Source of the DNA: Sulfuritalea sp.
Lineage (GTDB): Bacteria > Pseudomonadota > Gammaproteobacteria > Burkholderiales > Rhodocyclaceae
Direction: 5' to 3'
NCBI GenBank assembly: GCA_023700805.1
Contig: JAMPYF010000006.1
Span: forward strand, 1-64,000
Length of the DNA: 64,000 nucleotides
Shown here: positions 1 through 9,311 of the stretch, in pieces
Layout: each line of letters opens with the position of its first letter
How positions within the stretch are numbered: position 1 is the stretch's first letter
The notes under the pieces: model-generated
Told to the model about the DNA's origin: nothing
The model's input: only the letters and a program-made list of their open reading frames with translations
The model's database searches: none
Made by a program: the position numbers and the translations under genes

Positions 1-356
1 AGGTTGCGAATCTGTTTCGATTCCTTGACGTACTTCTCAGCCCAGGGATAGTCGACCTGCGATAGCAGCACCTTGCCTATCCGCTCATATATGACATCCA
101 GAACCAACTTATCCGACTCGGATATCGATACTCTTTGGATGTAAAGGTGGATGCCAGCGCCAACCGTTGCAGGCTTATCCGCATTCTCTTGAAACTCTGC
201 TGGAACTATCCCTGCATCAAGTAAGCACTCGAGCCGTGCGACGTACGAATCGCCTTCCTTTTCGTCGGTGAAAGTAAGCGAAATTGGGCGTGACAGCAGC
301 CCTTTGCGCTTAACGACATATTCCCAGGAAGAAGCACGGCGGCGCTTTGTAGACAT
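1..356 (-). CDS. site-specific (phage-type) integrase, N-terminal part, truncated by window edge
   Basis: Manual minus-strand translation from ATG at 356 stays open to base 1: MSTKRRRASSWEYVVKRKGLLSRPISLTFTDEKEGDSYVARLECLLDAGIVPAEF...; resembles N-termini of betaproteobacterial tyrosine integrases. Not in the ORF track because it has no stop in the window. Confidence 0.7.
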   Translation of the reverse strand, partial: MSTKRRRASSWEYVVKRKGLLSRPISLTFTDEKEGDSYVARLECLLDAGIVPAEFQENADKPATVGAGIHLYIQRVSISESDKLVLDVIYERIGKVLLSQVDYPWAEKYVKESKQIRN

Positions 357-467
357 TCGCGTACACGGCAAATTGTATAGTGGACGGGTGGTTTGCCACC
401 TTTCCCGGGTGGCAAGTGCCCCTTTTTACCATGTTTTGCCGCGATAACCAACCCAGTGACCGGCAAC

Positions 468-495
468 AAAAAAGCCCGCAGGAGCGGGCTTTTTT
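468..495. terminator. bidirectional-looking Rho-independent terminator downstream of tRNA-Cys
   Basis: aaaaaagcccgcaggagcgggctttttt: GC stem flanked by A/T tracts. Confidence 0.8.
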
Positions 496-517
496 GTCTA
501 TATTCAGTAACTTATTT

Positions 518-591
518 TGGAGGCGCGACCCGGAATCGAACCGAGGTACACGGCTTTGCAGGCCGCTGCATAACCACTCTGCCATCGCGCC
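518..591 (-). tRNA. tRNA-Cys (GCA)
   Basis: RC GGCGCGATGGCAGAGTGGTTATGCAGCGGCCTGCAAAGCCGTGTACCTCGGTTCGATTCCGGGTCGCGCCTCCA; cloverleaf, anticodon GCA, encoded CCA. Confidence 0.95.
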
Positions 592-615
592 GCGAAGGAC
601 TTGTTGAAGCTAAAA

Positions 616-639
616 GGGGGAAAGCAATTGCTTTCCCCC
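616..639. terminator. perfect 24-bp palindrome between tRNA-Gly and tRNA-Cys (terminator or processing hairpin)
   Basis: GGGGGAAAGCAATTGCTTTCCCCC, followed by TTTT on the minus strand. Confidence 0.5.
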
Positions 640-646
640 AGAATTC

Positions 647-722
647 TGGAGCGGGAGAAGAGTCTCGAACTCTCGACCTCAACCTTGGCAAGGTTGCGCT
701 CTACCAACTGAGCTACTCCCGC
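647..722 (-). tRNA. tRNA-Gly (GCC)
   Basis: RC GCGGGAGTAGCTCAGTTGGTAGAGCGCAACCTTGCCAAGGTTGAGGTCGAGAGTTCGAGACTCTTCTCCCGCTCCA. Confidence 0.95.
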
Positions 723-759
723 AGAACAGGCGCGCATTATAGCGTCCGCTTTCGATGTG

Positions 760-1323
760 TCAACGACTGCGCGCCGAGATTTCCGGCCACGCTTTCTTCA
801 AGTAATAAATCATCGACCACAGCGTCAGCAGCGCGGCAATCCAGAGCGACCAGGTGCCGGCCAGATGCACGTCGAGCGGACCGATCGGCGTATGCCACAA
901 CAGCAGCGGGATCGCTGTCATCTGCGCGATGGTTTTCAGTTTCCCTATCAATGAAACGGCCACGCTCTTCGCCGCGCCGATCTTCGCCATCCATTCGCGC
1001 AGCGCCGAGATCGCGATTTCGCGACCGATGATGATGAAGGCCAGCATGACGTCGGCACGGTCGAGCCGCACCAGCACCACCAGCGCGGCGGCCACCATCA
1101 GCTTGTCCGCCACCGGGTCGAGGAAGGCGCCGAAGGCCGAGGTCTGGTTGAGCTTGCGCGCCAGCCAGCCATCGACCCAGTCGGTGATCGCGGCGACCAG
1201 AAAGGCCGCGGTGGCCACGAAATTCTGCTCGGCGATGGTCAGCGGCAGATAGTAGACGCCGACCACCAGAGGAATCAGCAGAATGCGCGCCCAGGTCAGC
1301 AGGTTCGGAATGTTCAGCGGCAT
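760..1323 (-). CDS. pgsA: CDP-diacylglycerol--glycerol-3-phosphate 3-phosphatidyltransferase
   Basis: MPLNIPNLLTWARILLIPLVVGVYY...DWVDGWLARKLNQTSAFGAFLDPVADKLMVA; CDP-alcohol phosphatidyltransferase motif. Confidence 0.93.
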   Translation of the reverse strand: MPLNIPNLLTWARILLIPLVVGVYYLPLTIAEQNFVATAAFLVAAITDWVDGWLARKLNQTSAFGAFLDPVADKLMVAAALVVLVRLDRADVMLAFIIIGREIAISALREWMAKIGAAKSVAVSLIGKLKTIAQMTAIPLLLWHTPIGPLDVHLAGTWSLWIAALLTLWSMIYYLKKAWPEISARSR

Positions 1324-1324
1324 G

Positions 1325-3139
1325 TCATCTGAGCGTCTTGTGAATTTCTTCGGCGAGGCGTCGCGAAATGCCATCGACACGGCACAGATCCTCGATGGTG
1401 GCCGCCTTGACCCCGTCGAGACCGCCGAACTGTGCCAGCAGCTTCTTGCGCCGCGCCGGACCTACCCCGGCGACGTCTTCGAGCTTGGACCGTCCGCGCG
1501 CCTTGGCCCGCCGCGCGCGATGACCGACGATGGCAAAGCGATGCGCCTCGTCGCGTATCTCCTGTATCAGGTGGAAGCCTGCATGGTCCATGCCCAATTG
1601 TAGCGGCATGCTGCGCCCATGCACGAAGAGTGTTTCCAGTCCCGGCTTGCGGTCCTCGCCCTTGGCCACGCCGATGCTGGCCAGGTGATCCAGACCCAGT
1701 TCGGCGAAGACTTCGCGCGCGACGCGATGCTGGCCCTTGCCGCCGTCGATCAGCACCAGGTCGGGCGCCGCCGTCTCGCCGGTGGCGACCTTCTCGTAGC
1801 GCCGCGTCAGGGCCTGGCGCATCGCCGCGTAGTCGTCGCCGGGCTGGATGCCCTCGATGTTGAAGCGGCGGTAATCGCCCTTCTTCATCGCCCCGTCGAC
1901 GCAGACCACGCAGGACGCCACGGTGCCTTCGCCCATGGTGTGGCTGATGTCGAAGCACTCGATGCGTCGCGGCGGCTCGGCCAGGTCCAGCGCCTCCTGC
2001 AGGGCGGCCAGGCGCCCGCTGCTGCGGGCCTTGGCCTGCCAGCGCGCCTGTACCGCCTGGCGCGCGTTGGTCAGCGCCATCTCGACCCAGGCGCGCTCCA
2101 TCTCGTTCTTCGGCCCGCCTGCATTCAGGCCCTCGGGCAGGTCCTCGACCGGATACAGGTTCAGGATCAGCCGCGCCGGCGCCGGCTGTTCGGCATAGTG
2201 CTGGGCGACGAAGGCCGCCAGGCCTTCGCCGGCCTCTGCCTCGGCGGCAGCTTGCGGAAAGTAGGCGCGATCGCCCAGATGCAGTCCGCCGCGCACCATG
2301 GCCAGATTGACGCACAGACTGCCGCGCTCGACCACCGCCGCAATGATGTCGACGTCGGCATCCTTGGTCGAGCTCACGTACTGCCGATGCAGCACGGCCT
2401 GCAGCGACCGGATCTGGTCGCGCAGGGCGGCCGCTTCCTCGAAGCGCAGTTCCGTCGCGGCGGCCTCCATCTGCCGCGTCAGGCCTTCGATGACCTCCGA
2501 ATGACGGCCGCGCAGGAACATCTCCGCCAGCCGCACGTCGGCCGCGTAATCCTGCTGCGACACGAAACCGACGCAGGGCGCCTTGCAACGCTTTATCTGG
2601 TGCATCAGGCAGGGCCGCGAACGGTTGGCGAACACCGATTCCTCGCAGGTGCGCAGCAGGAAGGTTTTCTGGATCAGCTGGATGCTCTCGCGCACCGCGA
2701 GCCCGTTGGGGAAGGGACCGAAATACTGCGACTTCTTTTCGAAGGCGCCGCGATGATAGAACAGCCGCGGAAACTCGCCTCCCGACAGGCCGATGTAGGG
2801 ATAGGACTTGTCGTCGCGGAACAGGATGTTGTATTTCGGCGTCAGCTTCTTGATCAGCGTGTTTTCGAGGATCAGCGCCTCGGCCTCGGAACGCGTCGCG
2901 GTGACTTCCATGGCCGCCACCTGCTGCAGCATCAGAGCGATGCGCGGGCTGTGTCCACCCTTGTTGAAGTAGGACGACACCCGTTTCTTCAGGTTCTTCG
3001 CCTTGCCGACGTACAACACAGCCCGGTCCGCATCGAGCATGCGATAGACGCCCGGCGCCTCGGTCAGCGTCGCCAGGAATTCCTTCGAATCGAAAGTTGA
3101 TTTAGGCGTCGAGCTCGTCACGGATCTTGCGGAAGACAT
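1325..3139 (-). CDS. uvrC: excinuclease ABC subunit C
   Basis: GIY-YIG N-terminus (GVYRMLDADRAVLYVGKAKNLKKRVSSYF), UvrC core and C-terminal HhH. Confidence 0.97.
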   Translation of the reverse strand: MSSARSVTSSTPKSTFDSKEFLATLTEAPGVYRMLDADRAVLYVGKAKNLKKRVSSYFNKGGHSPRIALMLQQVAAMEVTATRSEAEALILENTLIKKLTPKYNILFRDDKSYPYIGLSGGEFPRLFYHRGAFEKKSQYFGPFPNGLAVRESIQLIQKTFLLRTCEESVFANRSRPCLMHQIKRCKAPCVGFVSQQDYAADVRLAEMFLRGRHSEVIEGLTRQMEAAATELRFEEAAALRDQIRSLQAVLHRQYVSSTKDADVDIIAAVVERGSLCVNLAMVRGGLHLGDRAYFPQAAAEAEAGEGLAAFVAQHYAEQPAPARLILNLYPVEDLPEGLNAGGPKNEMERAWVEMALTNARQAVQARWQAKARSSGRLAALQEALDLAEPPRRIECFDISHTMGEGTVASCVVCVDGAMKKGDYRRFNIEGIQPGDDYAAMRQALTRRYEKVATGETAAPDLVLIDGGKGQHRVAREVFAELGLDHLASIGVAKGEDRKPGLETLFVHGRSMPLQLGMDHAGFHLIQEIRDEAHRFAIVGHRARRAKARGRSKLEDVAGVGPARRKKLLAQFGGLDGVKAATIEDLCRVDGISRRLAEEIHKTLR

Positions 3140-3731
3140 CCTGAAAGTTGGCGCTGGTGAGACGGCGAGTCTGGGTGTTGTAGCGGCTGCAGTGGTAGCT
3201 ATCGATCAGTACGCGATTGTCGGGAAGCGCATGGCGCGCGCCATGACCGAAAACCAGCGCCGACTGCTTGAGCCCCAGCGCCATCAGCACCGCCTTGTGC
3301 GCCACCAGCCCCAGGGCGAGGATCACCTTAACCTCGGGCGAGCTCTGCAACTCCGCGGCCAAGTAGTGGTTGCAGGTCCGGATCTCGGCCGGCTCGGGCT
3401 TGTTTTCCGGCGGCAGGCATTTCACGGCGTTGGTGATGCGGCAATCGATCAGGCGCAGATCGTCGTCCGCGGCAACGGATTCCGGCAGGGAGCCGAAGCC
3501 GAAGGTGTGCAGCGTCTCGTAGAGCAGGATGCCGGCATAGTCGCCGGTGAAAGGGCGTCCCGTGCGATTGGCGCCATGCATGCCGGGTGCGAGGCCGACG
3601 ATCAGCAGGCGCGCCTGCGGGTCGCCGAAGGGCAGCACCGGCCGGGCGTGGTAGTCGGGCCGGCGGCTGCGCACGTCGGCCAGGAATCCCGCGAGTCGCG
3701 GGCAATCGGTACAGCGTAATAGTTCGTTCAT
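3102..3731 (-). CDS. uracil-DNA glycosylase, family 5 (UDGb-like)
   Basis: GLAPGMHGANRTGRPFTGDYAG motif, N-terminal Cys residues for Fe-S; start MNELLRCTDCPRLAGF. Confidence 0.88.
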   Translation of the reverse strand: MNELLRCTDCPRLAGFLADVRSRRPDYHARPVLPFGDPQARLLIVGLAPGMHGANRTGRPFTGDYAGILLYETLHTFGFGSLPESVAADDDLRLIDCRITNAVKCLPPENKPEPAEIRTCNHYLAAELQSSPEVKVILALGLVAHKAVLMALGLKQSALVFGHGARHALPDNRVLIDSYHCSRYNTQTRRLTSANFQDVFRKIRDELDA

Positions 3732-3753
3732 TGGGCTAGGATACCGCCTCGCC

Positions 3754-4812
3754 ATGACCCGCAAACCGATCCGCTGCGACATTTTCTGCGCCGTCGTCGA
3801 CAACTACGGCGATGCCGCCGTTTGCTGGCGGCTGGCGTGCCAATTGGCGATCGAGCATCGCTGGCGGGTCAGGCTGTGGATCGACGAGCTCGCGCCCTTG
3901 CACCTGCTGGCGCCGGATTACGCCGCGGGCCCGGTAGCGGTTCGCCCCTGGCCGGCGCCCGGCCCCTGGCCCGCGGATGACACAGCCGAGGTCGTGATCG
4001 AGGCCTTCGCCTGCGAACCGCCGCCGGCCTACATCGAGGCCATGGCCGGCAGCGCCCGCGCGCCGGTCTGGCTCAATCTCGAGTACCTCTCGGCCGAAGC
4101 CTGGGTCGCCGGCAGCCACGGCCTGCCCTCGCCGCACCCGCGCCTGCCGCTGCTCAAGCATTTCTATTTCCCGGGCTTCGCCGCAGGTACCGGCGGGCTC
4201 CTGCGCGAACGGGACTACGACGCGCGGCGCGCAGCCTTCGACGAGGCGGCGTTCCGTGCGGAGTTTGCCTTGCCGCCGCGACTGCCCGGGGAACTGACGG
4301 TTTCGCTGTTCAGTTATCCCAATCCGGCGCTTGCAGACCTGATCGGGGCCTGGGCCGCCTGGGCAAGCCCGCAGCGTCCCCTGCGCGTGCTGCGTCCGGG
4401 CAGCGAGGAAGCCGCCCGGACCATAGGCCACCTGAGCCTGCAGCCTATGCCCTTCCTGCCGCAGCGCCGCTACGACGAACTGCTCTGGGCCTGCGACCTC
4501 AATTTTGTCCGCGGCGAGGATTCCTTCGTTCGCGCCCAGTGGGCGGCCAAGCCCTTCGTCTGGCAGATCTACCCGCAGGCGGAGGACGCCCACCTGGTCA
4601 AGCTGGAAGCCTTCCTCACCCTGCACCCGGACGGCGCGGCCTTGAGGCCGTTCTGGCTGGCCTGGAACGGCGTCGGCCGCCTCGACTGGCCTGGTTTCGC
4701 GGCAAACCTGCCCGGACTGGCGGCCACGTCGCAGGAGTGGGCCAGGACCCTGGCCGGCCACCCCGATCTCGCCAGCGGGCTTGTAAAGTTCTGCTTAAAA
4801 AGGCTAAAATAG
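3754..4812 (+). CDS. earP: EF-P arginine-32 rhamnosyltransferase EarP
   Basis: DUF2331-type protein (MTRKPIRCDIFCAVVDNYGDAAVCWRLACQLA) immediately upstream of efp. Confidence 0.92.
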   Translation: MTRKPIRCDIFCAVVDNYGDAAVCWRLACQLAIEHRWRVRLWIDELAPLHLLAPDYAAGPVAVRPWPAPGPWPADDTAEVVIEAFACEPPPAYIEAMAGSARAPVWLNLEYLSAEAWVAGSHGLPSPHPRLPLLKHFYFPGFAAGTGGLLRERDYDARRAAFDEAAFRAEFALPPRLPGELTVSLFSYPNPALADLIGAWAAWASPQRPLRVLRPGSEEAARTIGHLSLQPMPFLPQRRYDELLWACDLNFVRGEDSFVRAQWAAKPFVWQIYPQAEDAHLVKLEAFLTLHPDGAALRPFWLAWNGVGRLDWPGFAANLPGLAATSQEWARTLAGHPDLASGLVKFCLKRLK

Positions 4813-4845
4813 CCGGTTTTAAAATTCCGCTGTAGGAAGCTCGCC

Positions 4846-5406
4846 ATGAAAATAGCCCAGGAACTCCGTGCCGGCAACGTCGTGATGGTCGGCAACGACC
4901 CGCTCGTCGTGCAGAAGGCCGAATACAACAAGGGCGGCCGCAGCTCGGCGGTCGTCAAGTTCAAATTCAAGAATCTGCTCACCGGTGCCGCCTCCGAGGC
5001 CATCTACAAGGCCGACGACAAGTTCGAGCAGGTGGTGCCCGAGCGCAAGGAATGCACTTATTCCTATTTTGCCGACCCGATGTACGTGTTCATGGACGCC
5101 GACTACAACCAGTACGAAGTCGAAGGCGAGAACATGAGCGATGCGGTGAACTACCTCGAAGACGGCATGCCCGTCGAAGTGGTGTTCTACGACGACAAGC
5201 CCATCTCGGTCGAAATGCCCAACAGCGTCGTACGCGAAGTGATCTACACCGAGCCCGCGGTCAAGGGCGACACCTCGGGCAAGGTCATGAAGCCGGCCAA
5301 GATCAGCACCGGCATGGAACTGCCCGTGCCGCTGTTCGTCGAGATCGGCAACAAGATCGAAATCGACACGCGCACCGGCGAGTACAAGAACCGGGTCAAC
5401 AAGTAA
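4846..5406 (+). CDS. efp: translation elongation factor P (Arg32 type)
   Basis: 186 aa EF-P; residue 32 in loop KGGRSS is Arg, consistent with EarP. Confidence 0.97.
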   Translation: MKIAQELRAGNVVMVGNDPLVVQKAEYNKGGRSSAVVKFKFKNLLTGAASEAIYKADDKFEQVVPERKECTYSYFADPMYVFMDADYNQYEVEGENMSDAVNYLEDGMPVEVVFYDDKPISVEMPNSVVREVIYTEPAVKGDTSGKVMKPAKISTGMELPVPLFVEIGNKIEIDTRTGEYKNRVNK

Positions 5407-5420
5407 GCCGCGCCGGACCC

Positions 5421-5456
5421 AATGAAAACGGGCAGCTTCGGCTGCCCGTTTTCATT
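5421..5456. terminator. bidirectional terminator between convergent efp and ABC operon
   Basis: AATGAAAACGGGCAGC-TTCG-GCTGCCCGTTTTCATT, perfect stem with UUCG tetraloop. Confidence 0.93.
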
Positions 5457-5480
5457 GCGGCGCCAGCTCTCTTTTGCGGT

Positions 5481-6443
5481 TCATACAGGATGATGACAGG
5501 CAACCCGGTGCCCTGCGCCAATTTCTCGCAATTCGGGTTGATGCACGGCACATTGCTCCGTGGCGCGCGCGCAGCGTGCACGAAAACTGCAACCCTCGAT
5601 CGAGTCCATTGGCGAACAAGGCTCGCCGGGCAGCAAGTCGCTTGCTGCCGGACGATGCTTCGGGTCCGGCCTTGGAATGGCGGCGAGCAATGCCCGGCTG
5701 TACGGATGGTGCGGAGCGCTGAACAGGGCGCCGACTGGCGCTATTTCGCAGAGCTTGCCCAGGTACATAACCGCGACCCGATCGCAGAGGTGCCGGACCA
5801 CTGCCAGGTCATGGGAAATGAACAACAGGGAAAGCCCACGCGTGGTTTGAACTTCGCGCAGCAGGTTAATGATCTGCGCCTGGATCGACACGTCCAGCGA
5901 TGAAACGGGTTCGTCGCAGACAAGCAGTTGCGGTGCCGTCATCAGCGCGCGCGCAATGCTGACCCGCTGGCACTGGCCGCCGGAGAGCTGCGACGGACGC
6001 CGTTCGTAGAATTGCAACGGATCGAGGCCGACAGCCACCATCATTTCCCTGGCCAATCGCGTCCGCTCGGCCGCGTCATGGCGCCCCATGGTCCGTAGCG
6101 GCGCCTCGATAGTCCTGCCTATCGTCCGCAACGGATTCAGGGAAGCGGCCGGGTTCTGGAAAATCATCTGGAAGCGCGGCCGCAGGCTACGCAGAATTTC
6201 GCCATCGAGCGCCGTCAGCTTCTCTCCGTCGAGCGCAACCGTGCCCGAGGTCGGGCGCGGGAGCTGCATGATGGCCCGGGCCAAGGACGACTTCCCGCAG
6301 CCCGACTCGCCCACCAGCCCGAGCGCTTCCCCCCTGACCAGATCGAAACTGACGCCGGCGACGGCACGAACGCGGCCCCCGTTGCCGGCCGGAAATTCGA
6401 CCGCGAGGTTTTCGACGCGTAGCAGCTTGTCAGTACGGTTCAT
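5481..6443 (-). CDS. dipeptide/oligopeptide ABC transporter ATP-binding protein (OppF/DppF-like)
   Basis: Walker [17 protein letters not shown] signature, OppF C-terminal domain; start [17 protein letters not shown]. Confidence 0.93.
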   Translation of the reverse strand: MNRTDKLLRVENLAVEFPAGNGGRVRAVAGVSFDLVRGEALGLVGESGCGKSSLARAIMQLPRPTSGTVALDGEKLTALDGEILRSLRPRFQMIFQNPAASLNPLRTIGRTIEAPLRTMGRHDAAERTRLAREMMVAVGLDPLQFYERRPSQLSGGQCQRVSIARALMTAPQLLVCDEPVSSLDVSIQAQIINLLREVQTTRGLSLLFISHDLAVVRHLCDRVAVMYLGKLCEIAPVGALFSAPHHPYSRALLAAIPRPDPKHRPAASDLLPGEPCSPMDSIEGCSFRARCARATEQCAVHQPELREIGAGHRVACHHPV

Positions 6444-7432
6444 GCGGTCGGCCCCACGGCACACGGGAACCAGCAGGCATGGCGGTGCCGCGCATGCCCG
6501 TCGCTGACGAGCGTCGGCGCTTCGCCGGTGCAGCGCGCTTCGGCGTGCGCGCAGCGTGGCGCGAAGCTGCATCCATCAGGCAGCGCAGCCAGATCCGGCG
6601 ACTGTCCGTCGATGGCCGTCAGGGTCGCCTGTGCCGGATCGTCAAGGCGGGGGATGGCATCGAACAGCGCGCGGGTGTAACGCATCCGCATGCGGGCGAA
6701 GAGCTCACCGGTCGGCGCCTGTTCGACGATCCGCCCGGCATACATCACGGCGGTCTCGTGTGCCCGTCCCGCCACCACCCCGAGGTTGTGGCTCACCAGA
6801 ATCATCGCCATGCTGCGCTCCTGCTGAAGGTCTGCAAGCAAGTCGAGGATCTCCGCCTGCACGGTCACGTCCAGCGCTGTGGTCGGCTCGTCGGCAATCA
6901 GCAGTTGCGGCTCGCAGGCGAGCGCAATCGCGATCACCACCCGCTGCCGCATGCCGCCGGAGAGCTGATGCGGATAGCAGTCGATCCGCGTTGCGGCCTG
7001 CGCGATACCCACCGCGCGCAGCAACTCGATGCTGCGCTGCCGTGCCTGGACCCGGGTCATTCCCAGGTGATGGCGCATCGGCTCGGCAATTTGCCGGCCG
7101 ATCTTCATTACCGGATTGAGCGCGGACAACGGATCCTGCAACACCATGCCGATCCGCCCGCCACAAAGCCCGGCCCGTTCGCCTGCTTCAAGCGCCCCGA
7201 GATCCTGGCCGGCGAACACGATCCGCCCCGGTGCCGGCAGCAGCGCACGGCCGGGCACGAGTCCCATGATGGCGCGGCAGAGCATGCTCTTGCCGCAGCC
7301 CGATTCGCCTACAAGGGCCAGGGTCTGCCCCCGTTCCAGGGTAAAGGAAACCTCGTCGACGGCGCGCACGATGCTCTCACCGCACGGGAGATGCACCGAC
7401 AGCCTGTCCACCACGAGTAGAGGCTCGCTCAC
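6440..7432 (-). CDS. dipeptide/oligopeptide ABC transporter ATP-binding protein (OppD/DppD-like), probable GTG start
   Basis: [53 protein letters not shown] at 7432 overlaps upstream stop. Confidence 0.9.
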   Translation of the reverse strand: MSEPLLVVDRLSVHLPCGESIVRAVDEVSFTLERGQTLALVGESGCGKSMLCRAIMGLVPGRALLPAPGRIVFAGQDLGALEAGERAGLCGGRIGMVLQDPLSALNPVMKIGRQIAEPMRHHLGMTRVQARQRSIELLRAVGIAQAATRIDCYPHQLSGGMRQRVVIAIALACEPQLLIADEPTTALDVTVQAEILDLLADLQQERSMAMILVSHNLGVVAGRAHETAVMYAGRIVEQAPTGELFARMRMRYTRALFDAIPRLDDPAQATLTAIDGQSPDLAALPDGCSFAPRCAHAEARCTGEAPTLVSDGHARHRHACWFPCAVGPTA

Positions 7433-8250
7433 AACTGACTTTCCCGAACATCGAGCCAGCCGCGCATGCGGTCGCCGAGCAGGTTGACGGCGAGGACGGT
7501 GAGGAACATCACCGCGGCGGGGATCATGCTGACGTGGGGATGTTCGGCGAGCACATCCCGCCCTTCGGCGATCATGCCGCCCCAGCTCGGCATCGGCGAG
7601 GCAACGCTCAACCCGAGAAAGCCGAGGCTGCCTTCGGCAACGATGACCAAGGCCGTTATCACCAGCATATAGACCAGCATCGGCATGAGAACGTTGGGCA
7701 GGATTTCCCGGAGGATGATCGCAGCGTCGCTGGCGCCGGCGGCACGCGCCGCCAGAATGAACTCGCGCTCCGCGATGCGGATCGTCAGCGCCCGCACGAT
7801 GCGTGCAACCGACGGAGCGATGACGATGCCGAGCGACAGCGTCAGGCTGAACAGCGAGGAGCCGAAGACGAAGGCGACAACCAGAAGCAGCACCAGCCGG
7901 GGAAGTGCCAGCAGCGTGTCGATGATGACGACGATCAGCGCATCGAACGTCCCGCGATAGAAACCCGCCAGGATGCCGAGCAGGCCGCCCGCGAGCAAGC
8001 CGATGCAGGGAGCAAGAAAGCCGACGAACAGCGAAACGCGCGCACCGAACAGCAGGCGCGCCGCAATGTCCCGTCCGAGACTGTCGGTGCCCAGCAGGTG
8101 GCCACCATCGCCGGGTTTTGCGGTGAGGCGAACCCAGTCGATCTGGTCGGGCGCAGGCAGCGGCCACCATGCCGCGCTGACAGCCAGGGCGGCCACCAGT
8201 ACCAGCCAGGCCACCGCCAGCCAGAAGACGCCGCCGGCCTTTCTATCCAC
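7429..8250 (-). CDS. peptide ABC transporter permease (OppC/DppC-like), probable GTG start
   Basis: GTDSLGRDIAARLLFGARVSL motif; EAA loop EFILAARAAGASDAAIILREILPN. Confidence 0.9.
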   Translation of the reverse strand: MDRKAGGVFWLAVAWLVLVAALAVSAAWWPLPAPDQIDWVRLTAKPGDGGHLLGTDSLGRDIAARLLFGARVSLFVGFLAPCIGLLAGGLLGILAGFYRGTFDALIVVIIDTLLALPRLVLLLVVAFVFGSSLFSLTLSLGIVIAPSVARIVRALTIRIAEREFILAARAAGASDAAIILREILPNVLMPMLVYMLVITALVIVAEGSLGFLGLSVASPMPSWGGMIAEGRDVLAEHPHVSMIPAAVMFLTVLAVNLLGDRMRGWLDVRESQL

Positions 8251-9199
8251 GCACGACGCCCCCGCACCGAACGCGCGGATCGAGCAGCCCGTAGCCGACA
8301 TCCACCAGAAAATTGACCGCCACGTATGCCACCGCGATCAGCAGCACGCAACCTTGGACCATCGTAAAGTCCTGCGCGAAAATTCCGGCGAGGAGCAGGC
8401 GACCTATGCCAGGCAAGGCAAACAACTGCTCGACGATCACCGCACCGCCGATCAGGTTGCCGACTTGCAGTCCGAACACCGTGAGCGCGCCGAACAGCGA
8501 GGGGCGCAGCGCATGCTGCAACAGTATCTTCCAGGCCGGCAGGCCCTTCGCCCGGGCCAGCAGGATGAAGTCCTCCTGCAGGGTAGCAATCAGTTCGCTG
8601 CGCAGCACGCGCATCAGGATGACCCATTCGACCAGGGCAAGGGAGACCGCCGGCAGGAACAGGCTTTTGAGGTTGGGCCAGATTCCCGCGGAGAGCGGCG
8701 CGTAGCCAACGGCGGGAAACCACTTCAACTTCAATGCAAGGAAATACACCAGGACCATGGCCAGGGCAAAGCTCGGAATCGAAGTCAGGCCGAAACCCAG
8801 GGCGCTGCAGAAACGATCGAAGCGCGAATCCACCCGCCATGCGGAAAACAGGCCGACCGGCACGGCGATAAGCAGAGTGAACAGCTGCGCCAGAACGACC
8901 AGTTCCACCGTCGCCGGCAAGTGCGAAGCTACGGCCTGTGCGACGGGCTGTCCGGACACCAGCGACACGCCGAGGTCGCCGCGCAGGACGCCTGCCAGCC
9001 ACTTTCCGTAGCGCACAAGGGCCGGATCGCCCAGGCCGAGATCTTCCTGTATCGCGGCGATGTCATGCGCGCTGGCATTGGCGCCGGCAACCGCATATGC
9101 CGCGCTGGTCGGCAGCAGATCGAGCATCGCGAACGTGAGTACCGTGACGGCAAGGATCACGACGATCAGATGGAGGAACTTGCCGCCGACAAACCGCAT
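8243..9199 (-). CDS. peptide ABC transporter permease (OppB/DppB-like)
   Basis: MRFVGGKFLHLIVVILAVTVLTFAMLDLLP..., ILLARAKGLPAWKILLQHALRPS EAA loop. Confidence 0.9.
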   Translation of the reverse strand: MRFVGGKFLHLIVVILAVTVLTFAMLDLLPTSAAYAVAGANASAHDIAAIQEDLGLGDPALVRYGKWLAGVLRGDLGVSLVSGQPVAQAVASHLPATVELVVLAQLFTLLIAVPVGLFSAWRVDSRFDRFCSALGFGLTSIPSFALAMVLVYFLALKLKWFPAVGYAPLSAGIWPNLKSLFLPAVSLALVEWVILMRVLRSELIATLQEDFILLARAKGLPAWKILLQHALRPSLFGALTVFGLQVGNLIGGAVIVEQLFALPGIGRLLLAGIFAQDFTMVQGCVLLIAVAYVAVNFLVDVGYGLLDPRVRCGGVVRG

Positions 9200-9311
9200 G
9201 CTCTCTGTTCTCCCCGTACGGAACGAAGGGATGCCGTTCCGCAGCGCAAATGAAACGGGGCGAACCTGTCCGCCCGCCCCGCGGTACCGCAACAGCGGCC
9301 GGCCAGCCGGC

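Noticed and set aside
1619-3100. 493-aa plus-strand ORF opposite uvrC
   Set aside because: Antisense frame created by high GC; uvrC is unambiguous on the other strand.
6440-8170. 576-aa minus-strand ORF as one protein
   Set aside because: Only the C-terminal part (from GTG at 7432) is OppD; the upstream part is out-of-frame within the OppC gene.
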